The notes beneath the pieces are model-generated. The model searched no databases. It saw nothing but the letters and a program-made list of their open reading frames with translations, and was not told the origin of the DNA. This document shows, in pieces, positions 23,654-34,588 of a DNA stretch of 64,000 bases. The first letter of the stretch is position 1; every line of letters begins with the position of its first letter. Source of the DNA: Pampus argenteus. Lineage: Eukaryota; Chordata; Actinopteri; Scombriformes; Stromateidae. The DNA lies in the NCBI GenBank assembly GCA_036937835.1, contig CM072866.1, positions 10,215,501 through 10,279,500 of the forward strand, read 5' to 3'. The position numbers and the translations under genes were made by a program.

Positions 23654-26600
23654 TGAAAAGTCTGTCTAATCTCTGTGTGCCAGACAGGGAGTCTCTTTAC
23701 CTGCAGAGTGTTTACAAGAAAACCTGGAATCCCCCTTCTGAACAACAAAAGGTGGACGTGTGCATGTGCAAGTGAGCTGTGTTTGTGTGCATGAGTGTAC
23801 GCTCAGAAGTAATAGCGTCTGTTGTCTGACTGCATCTCTAATTCATTTAGGTGTGACCAGCGCTATTTGGAGCCATGCCTCCTGCTCTCTCCCAGATCGC
23901 CTCCCTGTGCTGGGCAGTGAGGTCGAGAAAGGGAGAAGTCCTGACCTCCGGCGCTCACTGCGGAAACAATGGCGACGCGCCTCAGGGTGACAGCGGGAGA
24001 CAGGAACAGGCACAAACACAGGAACTCTCCATTCTGCCACTGAGAAGGACCTGCAAAACCCTGAGAGTCTGGAAGAGGAACTGTCTCTCTCTATTTCTCT
24101 CTCCCTTTCTTGATATGCCCTAATAAGACAAAAAAGTGACACACTTGCTGATTGTATGCTGTTATTAGCCAGGGGTCCCTGAGGGAGAAGCTCTGAGCGC
24201 CACAGAGTCGTAGGGAACGGAACAGAGATATTTTTGGATACAATGATGGTCTCTTTCAGTACATATACCTGCAAAATGCCAAGAATTTAGAAACCAAGTC
24301 TACCTTGACCTGTATGTGCCCTACACATCCAGTATATGCTTGCTTGTGTGTGTACACGAATGTAGATGGAAACACCAGGCAGTACCCTGTCAGTCCATAG
24401 ATGAAATAAGGAGTGACAGACTCCAGATGATCATTAAAGCAGGGTGTAGTCTGTGCTGAACAAATGGGCCTCGAGTTTAGACTGAAATATCAAGATTGTA
24501 TGCGATTCCTTAAAAAGATATCAGGTTGTAGAAACAAACTCCTTGTATTTTTTCCTTGAGATAGACAATAGAAAACTTCTGACAGTCAAGATAAAACTGT
24601 ACAGCTGATTTGAAGATGATGAATCACATTAGTGTGGTTAAGTAATTACTCGATCATTTTGACCATAAACAAACACACTTAATTTAAATGAGCTATAGCC
24701 AATCTTTGCCTAATTTATCACTTGCATAACTTTGTGAAGAAATATAAAATGTATACATTAGTCACTGCTGTATATGTTCTGTATTACCTTGATATTCTTG
24801 TTCCCCAAGGCCACAGGTATTTAGGAGACATGATGTTGAAAAATTAATTTGTTCAGGCTCATTTGTCAACAGCTTTAGTCGTTCTCTTCGGGAACAGTAA
24901 TGCATGTCTGCAGTTCTAGTTGCTGTCTCAATGGTAATGAGGTATTAATTTACGCATGAAGCATTTTAATGTTTCCATTTGATCATTTCAGCAATCTACT
25001 GCACTGTCTCATTAACTGTAGGATCTGGGAAAGCCAACATGATTTTAATGGATTATCTTCTGGCAGAAATTTTGGTAAGTAGAGTGTGATGTAAAGCATG
25101 CACTGACACCGGACCTAGCCACAATGAACTCAGTATAAAACAGGAGCTGTCTAAACACTAAACATCTGTCTCTGTCCACTTTTTGTTGCTGGGAGGGTAG
25201 TAGTGTTCATCAAAGCTTTATTTTTGTTGTTGTTGAAAATGTATTAATTATGCTGATGAGAGTGGGGAAACAGACTCAAAACAAGAGGTTGTTGCTACTG
25301 CTGACTTTTTCACATTACATATTTGATTCATTATTACCACTTTAAATGACATCGACACCAGATGGAGTCGATCATTTTTTGGGTGCAGGTGCAGAGAACC
25401 GGACATTTAAAACCAATCGCTTTACATAGACGCAATTAAGAGAGAAGAGAATAATTTGAGGTAAGAAGTTAAAACACATCTGCAAAAAGCAGTGAATTGA
25501 TCCCGAGGTCCCCAAAGTGACTCTCAAATAAAGGCAAACCCCCCCCCAGAAACAACAAAAAATACACAGCTAGACTCGGCTAAAGATATATGCTGCCACA
25601 GTACTGCAGATTCATTATATACTGTATATTGTTTCTATTCTTGCTATAGTTGCTAGTCTTTAAATGTCTTATCCTCACAGTCTAGTCTCACTGTATGGGC
25701 AATAACACACCTCATAAACCATAGTTTACACAATGGGCCTGCTGATAATGATATGATTGAGCTATAAACCTGCCAAATGTCGATATACACCAAAACACTT
25801 CCTGTCTTGCTCATTGTGCAAGTAAGCACATAAAGCCTCCAGGGGCAGCACTACAATAACTGACCAGATTACATCACTCAGCACCCAGAGGGCACCTAGC
25901 ACCCCACAACACACTCACATCCTCCTGCTAACCCCCTCCCAATGTGGCATTGTTCAGTATTGATGAGATTGACCTTGAGGAAATCCCCTGCAGTTCTAAA
26001 GTGGAGACTGTCAGTCTGACGAGTGCTGCCAAGGTAAACACGGCTAATTAATCAATCAACTATGTCCACACGCATCTGATACCTGTCTGATGAGGAACCA
26101 AGTTTCAGCATTTGGTGAATGTAACACAGGATTAGGAGGGGCACTGGCAAAACTGGAGACATAATGTTGGAAGCAGAAAAGTCTTCCTCCGTTCGTCCTG
26201 TATTAGTTTCTGAGGCTGAGGCTGAGCCGCCCGCCTCTTTTCAGCAGGAACCCCCCACTGGGTGAGGCATCGCTTTCAAAGAATTGAAATGTGTAGCGTG
26301 GCCCACAAGGCTTTTCTCTATAGGTCGGGTGTGAGAACCTGTCCTGCATACTGGCCCCGACGTGTTTTTTTAGCGAGGGAAATTGTATAACAAAGATTCA
26401 GTCCAATGAGGGGAAGTACCGCCCAGCATGCATACATTTTAACCCATGAACTTTGCTGGGTTCCCTGCGTGTTGACTACAGGTCCCATATTATATTATAT
26501 ATATTATATTTGGAGCACTCAACTGGCCCTTATAAGGATAAATAAAGATCATATTCTGTCTTTTTTCCTTAAAAGAAATCAGTTTGTAAATGTTCCCTCA

Positions 26601-29600
26601 GTGCTTTCAAAGTACCAAGACACAAAAATAGAACATTTTCTGTTGTGGATTCCCTGGTGAAAGAATGCTGCTCTGTTGGGGGGAAAAAGAAAACTTGGTA
26701 CCAGTTCAAAGGAGAGAATATTTGGGCTCCGCGAATCAAACTAGCAGACATTTCACCCCAGAACACAATGGATGTTGTGATGCAGATTATCCATTGTCTA
26801 TTGTAAGATTCTCCCAGTCTCACCCTGTGTTACCCCACAACATATCTTTTCGACTATTACTGGAAAAAACATTGAGTGAACCAGTGAATCCTCAACTCTT
26901 TTAAACACATCCCACTACTGAGTGCTTTGTCTGGCCTTGGCCTGGGTTGCCAGGGTGGTGGGACTCAATGCTGCGTAAAAACAATTGATGAAACAGAGGA
27001 TGGCTTGAAGCATGTCCAAGAACATGGCTTCCCTAACTAGTAGGGCTGTACAGAGCACATCTCCTTTTAGTCCTCCTTTTTCACTGTCCTTCAAAAGACA
27101 AGAATACTTTCTTTCTCCCTTACGTCAGCTCTGCAGAGTGAGAGAGAGTTTTGGGAAGAAACACAAGTAGTATTTGATGTCACATCTCTTTGCAGGTGCA
27201 GAAATAAGCAGCACAGTTTAAGATATTAGATGGAACATGCTGGATCTTTTAGCTTGCGCACAAAATCAATGCACTTTTCATTTAACTGTATCTCATATTT
27301 ATGCTCTACAAATGTCAGTTCTTTCTGTGCAATCTGTGCAAATTGAATCCATCTCAATTTATGTTGTTGGCGAGTACAAGACTGTTGCATTTATCAAATC
27401 ACACAGAGAAAGAGCTGGACGTATTTTGTGTAGGTGGATCAGTTGAATTTCCTGTCTTTTGTGGCTTTAGACCAAATGTAACTGTTTGCACATACCAAAT
27501 AAGATTTTCCACCAATAATATTTAAGGGTTCTAATGAGACTTAAGGTTTGTCCCAACCCCATGTGTTTTAGATTTTCTGGGAGACACAGTGGATCACAGA
27601 TATAAACGGGATTAGTAGATGTCTTGTGGAGTCAGTGGATAAGCTTGTTGGGTTTATAGATTCAATATATACACGAACATTGCACATGTGTATATAGACA
27701 CAGATCTAGTCCATTGTATCTATTATTCCTGTTATCTCATTTTATTTAGTTTTTTTTAATATTCGTAAAAATGTCTTTCTTTAATGTTAACTACATTCCC
27801 TTGTGCTGCTGTGTCAATTTGAATTTCCCCTATGACGAATCGATAAAGGTACATCTTATCTTATGTTGGAGCGTGAAAAAAAGCAAATATCCTACATATG
27901 CAGCTCAGCAGAGCATCCTCCACATGACACATAACATGCAACATAAAAACAACTTCACTGATAGCAAAAACAAACATTTTCTATGATCACTAATTGGCTG
28001 AAAGACAAGTCAGTTTTGCTTGAATTGTTTTTCATATTAAAAACATTGCATTTTCATCATGAAAAAAATTATGTTTAAATGACACGGGACATAAAATTTT
28101 AGTTATTTGCTGTCCAAAGTAGCACACCCTTTTTCATAGGAATTTTCAATGCGCTGCAACAATCAAATCCCTCTGCTTAGTGGCTATGAGTCAACCTGCA
28201 GAGCTCTGTCTGTAGTGTATCTCCCCACTTTAGTGAACATACAGTACAGTTTGACTACTTGTTTCCTCATAAGTTCTCTCCATCCTGTCCTCCAATCCAC
28301 CTGCACATTCTAATGAGGTGATCGCAGCGCTCAAATACCAGACTGTGATCGCATCGCATGCCTGCCTCATGTGTACACTTTCCTCTCTTTGTTACCCCAC
28401 TGCATCGCACACACATGGAGGCCCGGGCTGTTTCCTGCCTGAGAATACAGCGAGGTGTGTTTCTAATTATAAACCTGATCCAGGGTTAAGCACACTCTCT
28501 GAAGGCCACCACAGCCACAAGGATTTATGGTACCAAGGTTCAGGCTCCCACCCCTGAAACCCACCAGAGACACGAGCTGTTCACTTTCTGTGATTATAAA
28601 TCAGAAAAGTATAGATGGTAGCTGCAAGTCTATTGCAAACTGATAGCGTTGTGTCCAGCAGGAGGTGAGAAAACAAATCTGCTCCTTGCACTCTTGTTAG
28701 ATAAATGTGCCACTTTAAAACCTCTCCAATTTACCTGAACGTTATCTTTAGTAGTTCATTTTGCACTGAAATGTCATCGTGTTGCCAGATTTTGAAACAA
28801 AGCCAAAAAAGGGAACTGAGTTTATTTTTTAATTTCATTAGCAACCATTTCAAAACCACTGTAACATGCAACATTACACTTCTTCTTCTTTTTAACTCTA
28901 AAGAAGTTGCACACTGCCTTTGAATCGTCAATAATCATCTCCTGCTCTCCAGCTCCATCCTATCTCTCTCTAATTTTGGAATGCGCCTATTAAGTATATG
29001 CTTACCGTATGTAACGAGATATAAGGCATATTGTTCATTTATGTTAGTCAATGAGCTATATACACCAAGGCCAAGTATCAATGAATGCCTGCACATTTAC
29101 TCCAAAGACACAAAAGTTAATCTGGACAACGCTTCAATCCTACTTGATCTTTGTCACATCAGTTGATAGGTCTACTGCTTTCTAATTGACCTGCCTCTAC
29201 ATGATAATTACTCTCCTTCTAGGCCAAGTATTCCAAGTACTTAAGTACAATTTCTTTTTGTATATCTGTATACTTTTCACTGATCTGATCTAAAATTTTA
29301 GCAAAGCCAAAATAAATCCAACACTGGATTATTTTTCGACTTGAGTCTTTTTCTTATTGAAAACAAGAGGAAATCCTTTGCAGACAGGAAGGTTTCCCTT
29401 TTGTGTAATAAAGGTCCAAAATATTGTGCCAAAAACAATCTGGAATGTGGTGTACAATGTAAGGGAACAAACTACCTGCATGACAGATGAGTAATTACCA
29501 GGATCTGGCATGGTTGGACACTTGATCATACCAGCGCCATGTAAACCCCAAGAGACCAATGGCCTTAGTTTAGCACTGACAGGGAGTGACATAAACATGA

Positions 29601-30462
29601 TGGTATTCAGGTTGCACTGTGACAAATGCTTTCTTGGGAAACCACAAGCATTCAGGTATACTTAGACACTGCATGTGCCTTCCTATATATTGTTAATGAC
29701 TAATGAGTAAGAGAAAAGCAGCCAAATTCTTCATAAACACAGGAAATTACATTCAATATAAAAGCAAAATCATTCATGCAGCAATGGAGTCGAGGTCAAT
29801 GTAATATTGTTGATCATAGGAAGCTCGTCTCAGTTATTAACAATGACAAAAACAAACAGAGGTGTGTCTGTAGCTGGACGTTTTGGAGCAGGACAGCAGC
29901 AAGTAGAAGTGGGGTTTTCCTACAGTGGAGCAGGGCTCTCCAGGGCCTTTCAAGGCATGAAAGAAGCCCACAGAGCTGCCAGAAATTCAATACACGGAGG
30001 TTTTGGAGAGGAACACAACTCTGATCCAAGACCTTTGTTCCTTTCTTATTGTTCTCAAGTGTTCTTCTGGGAGCCCATAGGTGAACCGAGGGTGTTCTTT
30101 ATCTAGGGTGTGATTGTAACCACACAATAACAACCAGTTCAGTCCCTATCTGCTAGATGGTTCAGTAGATGCATAGATTAACAGAACACAGCAATGTAAA
30201 CAGAGGGCCACGGGAGGACATACTATACAAAATATGACAGTGACATGTAAACTATACAGTTTCCATGCATTATCAGTAGGTGCCAGAGCAGATGTGTGTT
30301 TATGTCTTTGCATCCGTGGCATCATGCAGAGGAAGGAATGAAAAACAAAACAAAAAGTGGTAATAGCACAGAGTCATAAACACTGATGAGGGAAGACAGT
30401 TATACACAAGGGGAGCTGCTGCAGATTTTAGTGAAGTTATATGTCATTACAGCACATACTTA

Positions 30463-30480
30463 TATTATTATTATTATTAT
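30463..30480. repeat. (ATT)n short microsatellite
   Basis: tattattattattatta run of about six units. Confidence 0.8.
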
Positions 30481-31532
30481 AGTTGAAGGGAGCAGGACAA
30501 CAGTTACTGACTGGACAATCATTACCAGTGCAGTTTATGAAATAAGATAACAGACTACTGCTGACATGGGTTACTGACTTCTCTGTGCTAAATTAAATTG
30601 TCTGTGCACACTTAAGGTACATTACATGGAGTCTAGTGCCAGCTAGTGGACTAAAGTACATATTACACCATATAGTTCTGTGATACCAGAAATTGCATAA
30701 ATTGAGCTCCAAGCAGACCTGTGAATGTAAGCCTGGTCAGAAATATATAGTAGGTTATTACAGCAGTCAACTCTAATGACAACCACAACAACAACAACGT
30801 CAACCAGAGAAAAGGTTGTGGTCCTCAGATTCTCCTCCAGATGGAGCTCAATGAAAGCATTGAAGCTCCACAGCGTACAAAGGCAATGAGTCCACTCTCC
30901 TGGACTGTGGGAGGCATGACTCCACTAAAAAAAAACTACTTCTATCAATAATTATTATGCTTAAAAAAAAACAATTTTATCACAATGTTCATTTAGTAGC
31001 CGTCCTGGAGTTTGACTTTTTGACTGAGCACTTTCAAAGACTTCTCATCCATGCTGGCCTAAAAGCCGAGGTGCAACATTTATTCTTGTGTGTGGAAACT
31101 CCTGTTAGAAAAACAATCTCGCCATATGATCCGTTTAGTAGCTATTATAGAGCTTTCAGTCACATCACATGAGCAACAAGTCAGTGAAATGGAATCAAAA
31201 TTTCCATCACAAATGGGCAAACTCCCTCCGCTGATAAGGATTACATATGATCAACAACCACTAAATGGACCTTGCGGGTAAGATTGTTTTCTCAACTGGT
31301 CAAGAAGTAACTTTGAACCTTGAAGTTATTGGATAGTATATGGATGACTGGATACCAGTGGAAAACTTAAAAGCAGACCCCCCACATCAGTCATTGGTTA
31401 AGTGTGTAGACAGCTGAAATGTAAATATAAATGTAATATATGCTGTTTCAGTTGAAATAAAGCCTTCTGCAATAAAACCTGAAACTGTGTGGGGGATAAC
31501 GTCTTCAAGGGTTCAGTCTGGATTTAGCCTAA

Positions 31533-31736
31533 GGGAGCGTGTATCAACAAGGCTCACGTTCACCACCTCAAAGACATCACACAGATACACCAAGCCAGCT
31601 GTCAATCACATCCCACTTCCTGTTTCCTGCTGCAGACCGTGGCCACCAAGGAAACTACAGCTGCATTTATCACATCTATGTTTTCTCTCATAACTTCTCC
31701 TCAGAGAGCCAGATGCTTTTCAGATGGAAAATCTGA
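31533..31736 (+). pseudogene. Immunoglobulin-domain fragment, probable relic of a fish Ig receptor-like gene
   Basis: One open frame from just after an in-frame TAA (31530-31532) to the TGA at 31734-31736 translates to a piece with Ig signatures: VYQQGSRSPPQ like a C-strand region, then AADRGHQGNYSCIYHIYVF and SHNFSSESQ like the F-strand D-x-G-x-Y-x-C core and G strand of V/C2-type Ig domains of fish leukocyte-receptor-like proteins. The matching upstream half with the first cysteine is missing or out of frame, the strand after SSESQ runs into MLFRWKI and a stop, and no donor, signal peptide or TM segment was found. A truncated relic is the simplest reading. A single unannotated exon remains possible. 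Confidence 0.5.
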
Positions 31737-32752
31737 AACCTCTTAATGTATTTCACAAATAATTAACATAATATGGGTGAAAGGCCAGTTAAGGGCGTAA
31801 AACGTAAATTTAAACTGATCTTGACTGGATCTTATATAAAGTCCTGACACTGGGAATAAGTCTGAATCAGTCAATTCAATTTTTTTGTATTGTGTTAGTA
31901 ATCAATTTTAGCATTTCAAAAACGCAAAAAGAGGCTTTACCAGACATATTATTTGTTCTCTTAATCCAACTTTTTTGCAGGTCAATTTTCTGATGTCAGC
32001 AGCTGATGATGTAAGGCATCTGAAATAAACTTATTTTCATTGAAGGCTGTATATTTGTTGATTTGATGTGATTTTTGTGAATCTGTTTTGCATTGTTTGT
32101 CTGCCATTTATTCCAACAGAAACGTACTGTACACAATTATTGGGTTACATTTATGTACATATTTATGTTATACTGTATGTTTGATTCACATGCTGGCTGC
32201 CTTGTCTTTTCAGGTCATCAGGCAGCTGAAGTCAGGAGAACATTAAGCTTGATTATTTGGTCCATGGTGCATCCAGAGCTGAAGGCGGGCCAAATGAAGA
32301 CGGCAGGGCCCAAGCAACAGATCACTTGAGGATTTTTAAAATAATTTTGAAAGTACTTTTCTTAAATACTTACTTTTTATTCAGTGTCCGTTTGCTTACT
32401 CGATCATCGATCAAGTGTGTTGTCTCCATCTGTCATTGTTTTAAGATTCTTTCCACTTGTAAAACATTTGGACAATCATAACTGTATGAAGAAGATATTT
32501 ATTTTATTATCGTCACTGGTTAATTTAACATTTTAATTCTCCTAATATATTACTGCCAACACTGACACGTTATTCAACTAGACACCAAAGTCCTGCTGAA
32601 ACTATGCATCCTTACTTTTCAATCACAAGTTAAAAATATTCTGTGAATCACTGCAATATCTTTAACTTTGATTGATAACATATTTTAATGGAGAACAATC
32701 CTCTCTCATTCTAGCAAGACTGCATAATAGAATATAATAATTTACATTTTGA

Positions 32753-34052
32753 TCATCTCAAACTTCCAAACACCTTCTCAAACCCCTGTTTGTCCATCAC
32801 ACGTCCAAAATGAGTGGAGAAATACAATGTCTGGGAGTTGCTGTATCTCTTCAGTTTCAGTATTGTCTCATTCGAGGAGTCCCCTGTATCCCCAATGGTC
32901 ATAACATCTGACACAGGAAGGTAGATATCATGGCGCCTGCCCCAGAAGGTGAGGTGGGAAACCTTGAGCATGGTCTGAGACGGGTCCAGGTACATCATCC
33001 CCACCACCCTCCGGAGGAAATGACTAGCAGTGTATAGCATAACGCCAGCAAACAGCGCTATTCCAGTTGTGTAGCCGACCAGAAAGAAGGCAATGTCTCC
33101 CTGGAGGTAAAAGATGTACACTGGGGGCAGGATGACCACAGTGATTGCAGTCTGGAGCAGTTTTAGCCTGGACAAGGCACTGAGGAACTTAATGTGCGGG
33201 AAGGTATAAATCACATTGTATTTCTGCATGGACAAGTCTGAGTACATGGCCAGGGGTCCCCTAAAGCTCTGTTGGATAGGTGTGTGCCCAGGTGAGTGAT
33301 GATGCACGCTATGAGATATCCGACCTGTTAGCAGACATGATCTCCTGGTACAGGACAGGATGTGGGAGGTTAACCTGGGTAGCAACACTGACCTCATCTG
33401 TTTAAAAAACAAAAAAAGAAAACAGATTAAATAAAACCAACCACATACATGCATAGGTGGACAAAATAACAACACCTCAACAGAAATGTTTCATTTTTGT
33501 TACTAAATGTCAATCATACTCATCTATTCAATCTTTTCTTAAAATTTAATGACAGTAAACTGAATATCTTTAGGTTTTGAACTGTTGGTCAGACAAACAT
33601 TTGCTTGGGCTCTGGGAAAGTGTGATTAGCAATTTTCACGATTTACTGACATTTTATAAAGAAAACTATTAATCAATAAGCAGGTTAATCCATTGTTAAA
33701 CTCATATTTAGTTGCATTCTTAACCTTAACTATGCAAAGCAATGCAGTGCAGCACTACTAATATACTCCTACTTGCTAGACGCTGAAAAGTCTCAAAAAT
33801 GTAAACATAAATGCAGAGTTAGTGAACTGGACTGTATTGACACTGTATAGGTGTTCCTGTTATTTTAGACACCCTGCTAAAATAAATAATGGCTGTGTTG
33901 TTTCATACAATGTGTTACTGTTGTATAAAAAGACAGGTTAGGGTTAACCCTAACCTTTATCCTGACTGAGCTGAAGGCAACAATTAGCTTGTGTGGCTAA
34001 TAATACTAATAAGAAGAAGAAGAACAAGAATAGCAAGATAATGGCTCACCAT
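32753..34052 (-). CDS. tmem186: Transmembrane protein 186
   Basis: Inner-mitochondrial-membrane protein of the MCIA complex that helps assemble respiratory complex I (family knowledge). The main exon is 32753-33397 (-), opening directly after a tttaaacag acceptor with ATG AGG TCA. An upstream exon can end in ATG/gtgagc at 34050-34052, giving an in-frame MM start; that leaves 215 aa, near the usual 213. Visible features: an N-terminal basic, Arg/Ser-rich stretch (MRSVLLPRLTSHIL) fitting a mitochondrial presequence; two hydrophobic helices, one around LLQTAITVVILPPVYIFYL and one around IAFFLVGYTTGIALFAGVML; then a soluble domain with DPSQTMLKVSHLTFWGRR and a C-terminus GFEKVFGSLR. Either the exon-1 or the exon-2 ATG could start the protein. 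Tandem AATAAA hexamers on the minus strand at 32498-32508 fit a 3' UTR of about 250 bases. Confidence 0.88.
33935..33956. repeat. Telomere-like palindrome
   Basis: A perfect 22-bp palindrome formed by aggttagggtt joined to its reverse complement aaccctaacct: two vertebrate telomere hexamers meeting head to head. It lies in the tmem186 intron. Confidence 0.8.
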
Positions 34053-34129
34053 GACCGGCTGGAGAGTAAAGAGAAGGAGAAAAACCTAGAAAGTCTAGTC
34101 AAGAGTCTTCTCTGTCTCCTTATTCTGCT

Positions 34130-34588
34130 TCTTTCTGAATTCAAACACAGCAAAGTCACCAGAGACAGAAGAACACTTTGACCCGGATGTGTTTCACAAC
34201 GCGCATTCTGAAATATCGCGAGAGTTTCGTATATCAATGTTTACAGTCTAAACTATAATTTATTTGTTTACTATATGTTGTTTTTGCTCTTTGAAAACAT
34301 CTTGTTCGAAATGTAATTACAAAAAAAAAGTTACCTCGCTAAAACCTTGTAAATTGTAAATATATCCACTTGTGACAGAGCAGTCACATGATCACACCTG
34401 CCACAGGCTGCAACCAGGAAACAAAACAACTTTTCTGCGCCTCCGGAGCAGAGTAGTCACAGTTTTTACACAGTCAAAGGTGTCACCGATTGTTAGCTTA
34501 TGTTGGTGAGCTGGGTGGAGCATCGCCGAGAAACAGTAGCGTTAGCAGGTCAGACGGGCAGCTAACAGGTGTGACTCTGAGGACAACG
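34130..34588. promoter_or_regulatory. Shared head-to-head promoter region of tmem186 (-) and gde1 (+)
   Basis: The first tmem186 exon and the gde1 start codon are only about 540 bases apart on opposite strands. The segment carries a TCGCGAGA element (34216-34223; TCTCGCGA on the tmem186 strand), a known core-promoter motif of housekeeping genes, and becomes CpG-rich toward gde1. Transcription starts are not directly visible. Confidence 0.55.

Larger units (their letters stand above)
17812..32490. other. Gene-poor intergenic DNA
   Basis: No splice-consistent gene was recognised over nearly 15 kb. Contents I can name: a piggyBac-like MITE (22155-22695), a pentanucleotide polypurine repeat (23534-23653), an ATT run (about 30463-30480) and an Ig-domain relic (31533-31736). 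The sequence at about 18050-18350 may be another old repeat but I could not define it. Confidence 0.6.

Noticed and set aside
23409..23775. Overlapping ORFs with EEKRREEKRR or SLLFSSLLF repeats
   Set aside because: Translations of the pentanucleotide microsatellite.
34490..34588. Upstream in-frame extension of gde1
   Set aside because: It begins at a TTG, not ATG. The ATG at 34589 fits the family N-terminus.
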